Of a stretch of DNA of 64,000 nt, positions 16,134 to 24,057 are shown piece by piece; within the stretch, counting starts at the first letter, position 1, and every line of letters starts with the position of its first letter. Where the stretch lies: contig NZ_JBBMFJ010000011.1 of NCBI RefSeq assembly GCF_040096075.1, positions 1 through 64,000 of the forward strand, in the 5' to 3' direction. This DNA is from Brotaphodocola faecis. GTDB taxonomy: Bacteria > Bacillota > Clostridia > Lachnospirales > Lachnospiraceae. Made by a program: the position numbers and the translations under genes. Below the pieces are notes generated by a model. The model saw only the letters and a program-made list of their open reading frames with translations. It was not told where the DNA came from and searched no databases.

Positions 16134-17885
16134 TTACTGCACCTCCTCTTTAGAAAGCTGGGACAAGCAGATCTCGCGGTATACCTCACAGCTCTCAAAC
16201 AGTTCTTCGTGGGTACCGATGCCCACTGTCGCGCCGTCATCCAGCACGACAATCTGGTCCGCATGACGGATCGTGGTCGCACGCTGGGATACGATGAATA
16301 CCGTCATATCCTTTGTGCCCTTCTGGATGGCCATACGAAGTTTTGCGTCTGTCGCGAAATCCAGTGCGGAAGCACTGTCATCCATGATCAGGATCTCCGG
16401 CTCGCGCACCAGGGCACGGGCAATCGTCAGACGCTGTTTCTGTCCGCCGGATAAATTCTTTCCGGCCTGGTCAATGTAAAGATCCAGTCCCTTTTCCTTG
16501 CTGTCCACAAACTCGCGGGCCTGGGCAATGTCCAGGGCACGGTAAATTTCCTCATCGGTGGCATCTTTTTTGCCCCACTTCATGTTCTCACGCAGGGTGC
16601 CCTTAAAAAGAATTGCCTTCTGCGGAACCACGCCAATCTTTTCCCGCAGGGTTTCCAGACGGTAATCCTTTACGTTTACGCCGTCCACCAGAACCGCACC
16701 CTCGCGCACATCATAGAAACGCGGGATCAGGTTTACAAGGGATGATTTTCCGGAACCGGTACCGCCGATGATGCCGATGGTCTGTCCCTTCTTGACGGTC
16801 AGGCTGATGTCCGTTAAGGAATCTGCCTTGGCACCCTTGTAAAGGAAGTTTACATGGTCAAACTGTACCTTGGCCGGTATGTCTGCTCCCTCTGCAATTG
16901 CTGCCGGAACCTGTTCCATACCCTTAGCCGGGCTGACAATACTGCTCTTTTCCTCCAGCACATTGCTGATACGGTTGGCACAGGCCAGCGCCTTGGAGAT
17001 GGAAACGATCAGGTTTGCCATCTTAATCAGTTCTACCAGAATCTGGGACATGTAGTTTACAAGCGCTACCGTTTCACCCTGGGTGATGATGCCTGCATCT
17101 ACCTGTTTTCCGGAGATCCACACCACTGCAATGATGGAAAGATTCACCACCACATAAGTCAGCGGGTTCATCAGCGCGGAAATCTTGCCGACAAAGACCT
17201 GAAATTTCACAAGAAGTCCATTGGACTCATCGAAGTTCTGAATCTCATCTTCCTGGCGGTTAAAGGCACGAATTACCCGGGCGCCGGTTAAGTTCTCGCG
17301 GGTTGCCTGGGTCACATGGTCTAACTGCTTCTGCACCTTTTTGTACAGCGGCATGCTGATGGCCATGATGCCGAATACGATCACAGAAAGCACCGGAATG
17401 GCAACCACAAAGACCATGGCTGCCTTTGCGTTTACGGTAAAGGCCATGATCATGGCACCAAATACGATGAACGGGGAACGCAGGAGCAGACGCAGCGTTA
17501 AGTTCACGCCAGACTGCACCTGGTTGATATCGCTGGTCATACGGGTGATCAGCGTGGATGTTCCGATGGTATCCTGCTCACTGTAGGATAGGCCTCCAAT
17601 GTGGGCAAACAGGTCATTCCGCAGACCGGTGGCAAAGCCAACTGCTGCCTTTGCCGCAAAGTACTGTGCCGTGATGGAACAGGTCAGGCCGATCACTCCC
17701 AGTAGTACAAGGAGTCCGCCCATTCTCAGAATGTAGCCTGCATCCTGGTTTTTGATACCCACATCCACGATCTGGGCCACAACCAGCGGCACAAACAATT
17801 CAAAACTGGCTTCCAGCATTTTAAAGAGAGGGGCCAGCACCGACTCTTTTTTGTAGGCGTTTAAATAACGCAGCAACCTCTTCAT
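16134..17885 (-). CDS. ABC exporter half-transporter, degenerate ATPase site
   Basis: 583 aa with six membrane segments and one nucleotide-binding domain: Walker A GGTGSGKSS, signature LSGGQKQR. The catalytic Glu after Walker B is Asp (LIMDDSASALD) and the switch His is Gln (FIVSQRATT), the pattern of the degenerate partner in heterodimeric exporters. GGGAGG precedes the ATG. First gene of a string of five (exporter pair, nrdG, two chromate-type subunits). No MarR-type regulator accompanies it. Drug, lipid or peptide substrates are all possible. Confidence 0.93.
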   Translation of the reverse strand: MKRLLRYLNAYKKESVLAPLFKMLEASFELFVPLVVAQIVDVGIKNQDAGYILRMGGLLVLLGVIGLTCSITAQYFAAKAAVGFATGLRNDLFAHIGGLSYSEQDTIGTSTLITRMTSDINQVQSGVNLTLRLLLRSPFIVFGAMIMAFTVNAKAAMVFVVAIPVLSVIVFGIMAISMPLYKKVQKQLDHVTQATRENLTGARVIRAFNRQEDEIQNFDESNGLLVKFQVFVGKISALMNPLTYVVVNLSIIAVVWISGKQVDAGIITQGETVALVNYMSQILVELIKMANLIVSISKALACANRISNVLEEKSSIVSPAKGMEQVPAAIAEGADIPAKVQFDHVNFLYKGAKADSLTDISLTVKKGQTIGIIGGTGSGKSSLVNLIPRFYDVREGAVLVDGVNVKDYRLETLREKIGVVPQKAILFKGTLRENMKWGKKDATDEEIYRALDIAQAREFVDSKEKGLDLYIDQAGKNLSGGQKQRLTIARALVREPEILIMDDSASALDFATDAKLRMAIQKGTKDMTVFIVSQRATTIRHADQIVVLDDGATVGIGTHEELFESCEVYREICLSQLSKEEVQ

Positions 17886-17945
17886 GGTAAACCTCCCGGT
17901 GTCATAGGTTTTTCATTTTGTAATTCACACAAAACATACCGAATT

Positions 17946-17974
17946 ATTATACCACATCTTTCCATCATCCACAA
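17946..17974 (-). promoter_or_regulatory. Promoter of ABC exporter operon
   Basis: Minus strand TTGTGG (17969-17974), 17-base spacer, TATAAT (17946-17951). It is back to back with the promoter of the YihY-like gene. Confidence 0.65.
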
Positions 17975-17992
17975 GAATCCGTACGGCTCTCC

Positions 17993-18021
17993 TTGCCATA
18001 TTCCGACGCCCATGCTACTAT
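17993..18021 (+). promoter_or_regulatory. Promoter of the YihY-like gene
   Basis: TTGCCA (17993-17998), 17-base spacer, TACTAT (18016-18021), 37 bases before the ATG. Confidence 0.6.
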
Positions 18022-18057
18022 GGTAAAAGGTAAGACTTCAGAAAGGAAACGCTTTTT

Positions 18058-18894
18058 ATGATTTCTTTTTTCTTTCACTGCAAACAGATCTGGGACCGGT
18101 GCGTAAAGGATGAGATCACCGTGTACGCGGCGCAGGCATCCTTCTTTATTGTAACCGCATTTTTCCCCTTTATCATGCTGCTTCTGACCCTGATCCAGTT
18201 TCTGCCCAATGTCGGGAAATCCGACCTGCTCTCTGTCATGGTGCGGATTATGCCGCAGATGCTGCATTCCCTGGTAGTCAGCATTGTCGATGATCTCTAC
18301 ATCAAATCTCCGGGAACCATTCTGTCTGTAACCGCGCTGACCGCCCTCTGGTCCGCTTCCAAGGGAATGCTTGGCATTGAGCGGGGCTTAAACCGCATTT
18401 ACGGAGACTTTAAACACCGCAATTACATTTTACAGCGGCTGCTTTGCTCCTTTTACACGCTGATCTTTATGCTGGTCTGTGTCATGTCCCTGGTGCTTCT
18501 GATCTTCGGCAAAAACATTGAGCACCTGCTGTTTCGTTTTCTCCCGATCCTGGCACCTACGGCCCGCGTTGTCATCAGCCTGCGCTTTCTCTTTGCTATG
18601 GCTGTGTTCCTGCTTACCTTCGTGGGACTCTACACCATTGTTCCTTCCAGAAAGCAAAAACCGCGGCAGCAGCTTCCGGGAGCTGTCTTTACCGCGGTCG
18701 GATGGCTGGCATTTTCCTATGCCTTTTCCATTTATTTTACGCATTTCAGCAATTTTTCCTATATGTACGGAAGCCTGACAGCCATTGTCCTGCTGATGCT
18801 GTGGCTCTACATCTGTATCTGCATCCTGTTTATCGGGGCAGAGTTAAACGGATTTTTAAACCTGGAACATGTTCTGTTACGAAGCCGCTCCTAA
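18058..18894 (+). CDS. YihY/BrkB-family membrane protein
   Basis: 278 aa with about six membrane segments (roughly 25-50, 85-110, 125-150, 170-195, 205-230, 240-265). Family marks are AAQASFFIVTAFFPFIMLLL near the N terminus, the GIERGLNRIYG loop and the C-terminal GSLTAIVLLMLWLY. The family was once called ribonuclease BN by mistake; function is not established, and a transport or envelope role is likely. AGAAAGGAAA precedes ATG. Ends in a terminator that overlaps the end of the convergent NUDIX gene. Confidence 0.88.
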   Translation: MISFFFHCKQIWDRCVKDEITVYAAQASFFIVTAFFPFIMLLLTLIQFLPNVGKSDLLSVMVRIMPQMLHSLVVSIVDDLYIKSPGTILSVTALTALWSASKGMLGIERGLNRIYGDFKHRNYILQRLLCSFYTLIFMLVCVMSLVLLIFGKNIEHLLFRFLPILAPTARVVISLRFLFAMAVFLLTFVGLYTIVPSRKQKPRQQLPGAVFTAVGWLAFSYAFSIYFTHFSNFSYMYGSLTAIVLLMLWLYICICILFIGAELNGFLNLEHVLLRSRS

Positions 18895-18909
18895 ATCGGG
18901 AGCGGTTTT
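18885..18909 (+). terminator. Terminator of the YihY-like gene
   Basis: CCGCTCC (18885-18891) pairs with GGAGCGG (18899-18905), followed by TTTT. The stop codons of both convergent genes fall within it. Confidence 0.8.
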
Positions 18910-19370
18910 CCATTCAGGGCGGCAGATAGCAGGCCGCCGTGTCCGTCATAGACCAGCTTCAGGGAGAAAAACGGGATCCCATCATTCAGCAGTTTCAGAA
19001 AAATCTTATCGCCTTCCCAGATATTTAACTTCAGCACATCTTCTTTAACCATCCATTCCAGCTGTCCCTCATTGCAGGGCACCGGGGTTCCGGTGAACCC
19101 ATCAGCAGTGAACAGGGACATATACTCCGTCTCGCCGTCACCGGAAACAAAGGTCACAAGTCCGCGGAATTGCCAGGAAGTCAGCGTGTAGCCGGTTTCT
19201 TCCCGCACCTCACGCAGAAGACAGTCTTCCGGGCTTTCCTCCGCCTCAAAATGACCGCCCACTCCAATCCATTTATCTTTATTCAGATCATGTTTTTTCG
19301 ATGTGCGGTGAAGCATCAGGTACTTTCCATCCTGCTCGATATAACATAATGTGGTAAGGTTTAAGGCCAT
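18891..19370 (-). CDS. NUDIX hydrolase (MutT-like)
   Basis: 159 aa. The Nudix box reads GHFEAEESPEDCLL followed by REVREETG (about residues 38-59), with all metal-binding Glu present. It begins MALNLTTLCYIEQDGKYLMLHR, typical of 8-oxo-dGTP diphosphatase-like proteins of Firmicutes; hydrolyses a nucleoside diphosphate linked to X. Start chosen for AGGAGG seven bases upstream of ATG at 19370; the longer frame to 19409 lacks a site. Substrate assignment is family-level only. Confidence 0.9.
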   Translation of the reverse strand: MALNLTTLCYIEQDGKYLMLHRTSKKHDLNKDKWIGVGGHFEAEESPEDCLLREVREETGYTLTSWQFRGLVTFVSGDGETEYMSLFTADGFTGTPVPCNEGQLEWMVKEDVLKLNIWEGDKIFLKLLNDGIPFFSLKLVYDGHGGLLSAALNGKPLPI

Positions 19371-19467
19371 ATCACGTTTCCTCCTTTTATTCTGTCTTTC
19401 CACAGGCATTCCGGTAAAACTTCCACATCGGGATCACCCCTGTAATATCCGCGATCAGCCATCCGGT

Positions 19468-20283
19468 CTACTCATGCAGCCGCCGGATGATCTGAAAAAC
19501 AATACTTTCCTCCTGAACCTCAGAAGCTCTGCGGGCGTAAAACACGATGCCGTCTGAAGGGGAAAGAATCTCACTGAGTATCTCCCCGTCAAATGGGTCG
19601 GTCAGCAAAGCCAGTACTTCCCCACGATGTACCTCGGTCCCGGGCTGCACCAGCCTGCGGTACAGCCCACTGTGATCACTCCGCACCGTACTCAGATCCT
19701 CCTCGCGGATCACACTTGCAATATACCCGCTGTGACTGGTATAGCGCAGCACGCCCATGCGGGTCAGAAAACGAAGAACTGCAGCCACTGCCCTTCGGGC
19801 CGCTTCCTCGTCAATCTGGTCTGCCTGTCCTGTATACACGCAAAAAACATTGGAACTCCTGTGATCTGGCCCCATATGTTCTTCCGCAGTCTCCTCTTCT
19901 TCTCTCTGACGGATCACCACATACGGATATCCGAACAGATTGGCCAGACTTGGATTCTGAAAACCGGCGTCAGAAATTTCTATATAAGGAACAGAATCTC
20001 CTTCGCGCTCCACTTCCTGAAATCGGATCACATAGCTGTATTCCTGTGTTTCCGGGCAGAACATTTCATTCACTTCCTGCGGTTGCGGAATGACAAGAAT
20101 CTCATTGTCATGAACAATTGCGCCTTTCTCTTCCAACTCCCGGAGTTTTTTCACCAGGCTTGCGCAGACAAACCGCTGCTGTACCGACGATTCCCGGTCC
20201 GGTCCCAGAATGCAGGCAGATTTTTCTCCTTTTCCAAAATAAAAATGGCTGTTCTCCGGCTGTAATGGTACTTCTTTTCTCAA
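19468..20283 (-). CDS. Degenerate AstE/AspA-like (M14) protein
   Basis: 271 aa. The C-terminal 70 residues (RRLVQPGTEVHRGEVLALL, then SPSDGIVFYARRA) match the beta-barrel end of the succinylglutamate desuccinylase/aspartoacylase family. In the N-terminal catalytic part the HGxE zinc motif appears as GPDRES and the third-ligand D-x-H as SDAG, so all zinc ligands seem lost. A TTG at 20283 has AGGAG 11 bases upstream; the GTG at 20295 sits on top of that site and is less likely. It is divergent from a LysR gene, which may regulate it. It is probably not a peptidase; a binding or sensory role is possible. Confidence 0.6.
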   Translation of the reverse strand: MRKEVPLQPENSHFYFGKGEKSACILGPDRESSVQQRFVCASLVKKLRELEEKGAIVHDNEILVIPQPQEVNEMFCPETQEYSYVIRFQEVEREGDSVPYIEISDAGFQNPSLANLFGYPYVVIRQREEEETAEEHMGPDHRSSNVFCVYTGQADQIDEEAARRAVAAVLRFLTRMGVLRYTSHSGYIASVIREEDLSTVRSDHSGLYRRLVQPGTEVHRGEVLALLTDPFDGEILSEILSPSDGIVFYARRASEVQEESIVFQIIRRLHE

Positions 20284-20372
20284 TTTTCTCTTCACTCCTG
20301 TCGTAACACATCAATTTCCGTTATTTATGACAGATTAACGCCTTTCCCTCATTTTGTCAATTTGATTTCCTC

Positions 20373-20401
20373 TTTACAATTCATTATCTGCGTGATAGAA
20401 T
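20373..20401 (+). promoter_or_regulatory. Promoter of LysR gene
   Basis: TTTACA (20373-20378), 17-base spacer, TAGAAT (20396-20401), 28 bases before the start codon. Confidence 0.65.
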
Positions 20402-20429
20402 AGCCGTAGTTTTATAAGGAGGGCTAATA

Positions 20430-21305
20430 TTGGATATCAATTACGAACTATATAAAGTATTTTATCATGTGGCAAACACCTTAAGCTTCTCGGAAGCCTC
20501 CAAGCAGCTGTTCATTTCCCAGTCCGCGGTCAGCCAGTCCATTAAGGTACTGGAAAAGAAGTTAAACCAGCCTCTTTTCATCCGCAGCACCAAACGGGTC
20601 CAGCTGACACCGGAGGGCGAGATCCTGTTAAAGCATATTGAACCGGCCATGAACCTGATCCGTCAGGGCGAGAACCAGCTTTTGGAAGCCAACACCTTAA
20701 ACGGTGGCCAGTTGCGCATTGGTGCCAGCGATACCATCTGCCGATATTATCTGGTTTCTTATCTGAAAGATTTCCACCGGCGTTATCCGAATGTGCATAT
20801 TAAGGTTACCAACCAGACATCCATTGCCTGCGCGAAGCTGCTGGAATCCGGTCAGGTGGATTTTGCCATCACCAACTATCCGAACTCTGGACTTTCCAAC
20901 ACCCAGAATGTGCGGATCATCCGGGAATTCAAGGACGTATTCGTGGCCAATGACGAATACAAAGAACTGAAGGGCAAAACCGTCAGCTTAAAAAACTTAA
21001 AGCAGTTCCCGATCCTGATGCTGGATCGCAAGAGCACCACCAGTGAGTTTCTGCACAGCATGTTCCAACGCCATCAGCTGGACCTGGTGCCGGAAATCGA
21101 GCTTTCCAGCAATGACCTCTTAATTGACCTGGCCCGCATTGGCCTGGGCGTTGCCTTCGTCCCGGATTACTGCATTCCGGAAAATGAACGCAGCCTCTTT
21201 AAGGTTCAGATTGAAGAAGAACTTCCTATCCGTCAGATTGTGGTAGCAAGCAATGACAGCCTGCCAATTTCCCAGGCTGCCAAGCAGTTTATGGAGATGC
21301 TATAA
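20430..21305 (+). CDS. LysR-family transcriptional regulator
   Basis: 291 aa. N-terminal winged helix (about 1-60, with ANTLSFSEASKQLFISQSAV and LEKKLNQPLF) and a periplasmic-binding-like effector domain (about 90-290). Start is TTG with AAGGAGGG eight bases upstream. LysR proteins usually control a divergent neighbour, here the degenerate AstE/AspA-like gene. Effector unknown. A terminator encloses its stop codon. Confidence 0.93.
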   Translation: MDINYELYKVFYHVANTLSFSEASKQLFISQSAVSQSIKVLEKKLNQPLFIRSTKRVQLTPEGEILLKHIEPAMNLIRQGENQLLEANTLNGGQLRIGASDTICRYYLVSYLKDFHRRYPNVHIKVTNQTSIACAKLLESGQVDFAITNYPNSGLSNTQNVRIIREFKDVFVANDEYKELKGKTVSLKNLKQFPILMLDRKSTTSEFLHSMFQRHQLDLVPEIELSSNDLLIDLARIGLGVAFVPDYCIPENERSLFKVQIEEELPIRQIVVASNDSLPISQAAKQFMEML

Positions 21306-21320
21306 CGCATCTCCTTTTTT
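21294..21320 (+). terminator. Terminator of LysR gene
   Basis: GAGATGC (21294-21300) and GCATCTC (21307-21313) form the stem, the loop holds the stop codon, and CTTTTTT follows. Confidence 0.88.
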
Positions 21321-21323
21321 ATG

Positions 21324-23735
21324 TCAAACTTCCGCTTTTTCCTGTCCGGACATGGGTTCTCCCCCGCTTCTATCGGTCTGTTGGTTCTCCCAGAAATGTT
21401 TCAGCCACCCGCCCACGGTTTCCCGGGTCACCAGGCCATATTCGGACCACTCCCGCGGGAACAGTTCCTGGATTTCCGGCCGCAAGAACCGGTCATCTAA
21501 AAGCAGGATCACGCCCCGATCCTCGGCCGTGCGGATAACCCGGCCCGCCGCCTGCAGCACCTTGTTCATGCCCGGATACTGATAGGCATAGTCGTAGCCA
21601 TTTTCTCCCTGCTCAGCAAAATACTGCATCAGAATTTCCTGCTCACTGCACACCATGGGAAGCCCGGTTCCCACAATGATCGTTCCTTCCAGACGTTCTG
21701 CCTTCAAATCGATTCCTTCCGAAAAAATTCCACCCAGCACACAGAGTCCCACAAAGGACTGTTCCCGCTTTTCTTCAAACAGTTCCAGAAAGCCTTCCCG
21801 TTCTTCTTCTGTCATGCGGTTTGTCTGCATCTGCCAGCGAAAACTCCCGTCATACCGCTCATCCAGAAGCTGCTCCACCGCCTCCATATAACGATAAGAA
21901 GGAAAAAACACCATATAATTTCCCACATGGCTGTGGGCCAGCTCCGTGATATAATCCGCCACCTTGCCAAATTCCGTGCGATTTCTGCGGGTGTAGCGGC
22001 TGCTGACATCCTTCGCCACCAGAATCAGCCGCTTTTCACTGTCAAATGGCGAATTGGCATAAACTGCATAATCCTCCGTGTTACCGCTCAGCAGCTTCTT
22101 ATAATAGACCACCGGAATCATGGTGGCGGAAAAGAAAATTCCAGCGATTCCCTTCTCCAGACAGGCATTTAAGCACCGGGACGGATCAATGCAGAACAGA
22201 TACAGCCGGAAGTTTCCATCCTCCCCCAGTTCTGTATAGATCTGGTAATGGTCATCCAGCCCATCATACATATTCAGAAAATGCCGCAGGTCAAAATAAA
22301 ACTGCAGCACCAGATCCCGGTCCGGGAATTCCTTCTCTTCCTCCAGAAACGGCTCAAACTCTCCCATCACGGTCAGCAGATTCGATACCAGAAGGTTCAC
22401 ATCCGGCAATACCCGGTACTCTGCCGATTCCCGTTTCAGTTCCAGCAGATTCCGGTTGCAGCGCTCCAGTTCCCGCGCAAGCTTCCCGGAACGCCCCTTG
22501 ATCAGCTTTTTCACCAGCAGGATATCTTCCTTTACCAGGCAGGCGCTGAACATCTCCCTCGCCCGGCTCACCAGATTGTGGGCCTCATCCACCAGAAACA
22601 GATAATCTCCCTGGTTGCCCTCCGCAAAATACCGTTTCAGCCTTGCATTCGGGTCAAACACATAATTGTAATCGCAGATAATGCCATCCGCCCAGCTGCT
22701 GATGTCCAGACAGAACTCAAAGGGGCAGACCTGATACCGGTCCGCATAATCCAGAATGATCTCCCGGGTAATGCTCTGCTGCTCATGAATGATATCAAAC
22801 ACGGCGTCATTCACCCGGTCAAAATGTCCCTTCGCATAGGGACAGGCATCGGGATTGCACTCGGTCTTTTCCAGCGGGCAGAGCTTTTCCTTCGCCGTGA
22901 TGGTCACCGTAGTAAACAGCATGCCACGCTCCCGAAGCAGCGCAAAGCAGTTTTCCGCCACACTACGGGTGATGGTCTTGGCCGTTAAGTAAAACAGCTT
23001 CTCCCCGTTCCCACTTCCCATGGATTTCAAGGACGGGTAAACCACGGAAAGTGTCTTGCCAATTCCCGTTGGTGCCTGAATAAACAGATTGCGTTTTCTG
23101 GCCAGCGCCCGGTACACCGACACCGCCAGTTCCTTCTGCCCGGCCCGGTATTCATATGGAAACTCCAGTTCCCGCAGGGATTCATCACGCCGCAGGGTAT
23201 GGCGGTACAGATACTCGGCCCATTTCACATATTCATGGATCAGACCCTGAAACCATTCCTCCAGTTCTTCTCTTGTCTTCTCCTGCTTCAGACGGCGGAT
23301 TTCCTCGGTTTCCAGGTTGCAGTAGGTGACCTGGATGGTGATGGCATCCACATTTTCATGGTCTGCACAGTACATATAGCCATAGCAGAGGGCCTGGGCC
23401 AGATGGACCGGAAGCGGCTCCTCTAACTGATGAATGTCCATATAGACGCATTTGATCTCATCAATCGTGACGCCGGAGACCGTCTCAATCACGCCGTCCG
23501 CCCGGCCCTCCACCAGAATTTGATATTCTTCCTGCTCCACTCTGTGCTTCATCGAGACTTCCGCATGATAATCCGCACCCTGGCGCTTCTGGATTTTCCG
23601 GTGCATGCGGCTGCCCGCCTGCATGGCATCCTTCTCTGCTGCGGAGGTTCTTCTATTATCAATATCCCCGCCCCGCATGACAAACTCTACCAGATTACGC
23701 ACGGAAATACGGATGATACCCCGGTCAGCGCCCAT
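21324..23735 (-). CDS. PD-(D/E)XK nuclease-Rad3/DinG-type helicase fusion
   Basis: 803 aa. Residues 1-180 form a Cas4/RecB-like nuclease region: VEGRADGVIE followed by TIDEIKCV gives the D-x(n)-E-x-K core. The rest is a superfamily 2 XPD-like helicase: Walker A QAPTGIGKT (about 220), four Cys for an iron-sulfur cluster (CPLEKTEC, DACPYAKG, CPFEFC), DEAH box VDEAHNLV, and motif VI QAAGRVIRT near 745. Single-strand DNA is translocated 5' to 3' in this family. GGAGG precedes the ATG. It stands alone between a LysR gene and tRNA-Trp. A role in DNA repair or in removal of structures is likely; it is not an effector of a CRISPR locus here. Confidence 0.88.
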   Translation of the reverse strand: MGADRGIIRISVRNLVEFVMRGGDIDNRRTSAAEKDAMQAGSRMHRKIQKRQGADYHAEVSMKHRVEQEEYQILVEGRADGVIETVSGVTIDEIKCVYMDIHQLEEPLPVHLAQALCYGYMYCADHENVDAITIQVTYCNLETEEIRRLKQEKTREELEEWFQGLIHEYVKWAEYLYRHTLRRDESLRELEFPYEYRAGQKELAVSVYRALARKRNLFIQAPTGIGKTLSVVYPSLKSMGSGNGEKLFYLTAKTITRSVAENCFALLRERGMLFTTVTITAKEKLCPLEKTECNPDACPYAKGHFDRVNDAVFDIIHEQQSITREIILDYADRYQVCPFEFCLDISSWADGIICDYNYVFDPNARLKRYFAEGNQGDYLFLVDEAHNLVSRAREMFSACLVKEDILLVKKLIKGRSGKLARELERCNRNLLELKRESAEYRVLPDVNLLVSNLLTVMGEFEPFLEEEKEFPDRDLVLQFYFDLRHFLNMYDGLDDHYQIYTELGEDGNFRLYLFCIDPSRCLNACLEKGIAGIFFSATMIPVVYYKKLLSGNTEDYAVYANSPFDSEKRLILVAKDVSSRYTRRNRTEFGKVADYITELAHSHVGNYMVFFPSYRYMEAVEQLLDERYDGSFRWQMQTNRMTEEEREGFLELFEEKREQSFVGLCVLGGIFSEGIDLKAERLEGTIIVGTGLPMVCSEQEILMQYFAEQGENGYDYAYQYPGMNKVLQAAGRVIRTAEDRGVILLLDDRFLRPEIQELFPREWSEYGLVTRETVGGWLKHFWENQQTDRSGGEPMSGQEKAEV

Positions 23736-23774
23736 GAAGCTTCCTCCTTTCTGAAATGCCGGTTATGAATATAC

Positions 23775-23811
23775 GAAAAAAGCGATAAGATCTTTCGACC
23801 TTACCGCTTTT
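23775..23811 (-). terminator. Terminator after tRNA-Trp
   Basis: Minus strand AAAGCGGTAAG pairs with CTTATCGCTTT around GTCGAAAGAT, then TTTTTT. It lies 8 bases after the tRNA end and upstream of the helicase gene. Confidence 0.85.
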
Positions 23812-23818
23812 CACTTAG

Positions 23819-23889
23819 CAGGGGATGAGGGGCTCGAACCCCCATCGACGGTTTTGGAGACCGGTGCTCTACCATTGAACTAATCCCCT
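23819..23889 (-). tRNA. tRNA-Trp (anticodon CCA)
   Basis: 71 bases. Acceptor AGGGGAT pairs with ATCCCCT, the D arm has TTAGTTCAATGGTAGAGC, the anticodon loop is CTCCAAA with anticodon CCA, and the T arm has GGGGGTTCGAGCCCC. Discriminator G; the 3' CCA is not encoded. The remaining part of 23736-24057 holds only terminators and an AT-rich stretch. Confidence 0.96.
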
Positions 23890-24017
23890 ATGCTGTTTTG
23901 TTGAGGCTTTTTTTCGTTTCCCTCAACGCTCATTTATAATAACACGGATTATTCTGACTGTCAACAATTTTTTTAATTTTTTGAAAAAAATATATTTTTG
24001 ATACGAAATGTGGGTTT

Positions 24018-24055
24018 TAAACAGGAAGCCAGGCCGCAGCCCGGCTTCTGTTTTT
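24018..24055 (-). terminator. Terminator of radA
   Basis: Minus strand AACAGAAGCC pairs with GGCTTCCTGTT across a GC-rich centre, followed by TAAAA; a T-rich run also follows on the + strand side. Confidence 0.6.
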
Positions 24056-24057
24056 CA

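Noticed and set aside
16132..16282. 50-residue extension of the second ABC exporter
   Set aside because: It is a frame-shifted copy of the end of the first exporter; the GTG with GAGGAGG is a better start.
21324..23735. CRISPR-linked or defence-island reading of the nuclease-helicase
   Set aside because: No repeats, cas genes or other defence genes lie nearby; the neighbours are housekeeping genes.
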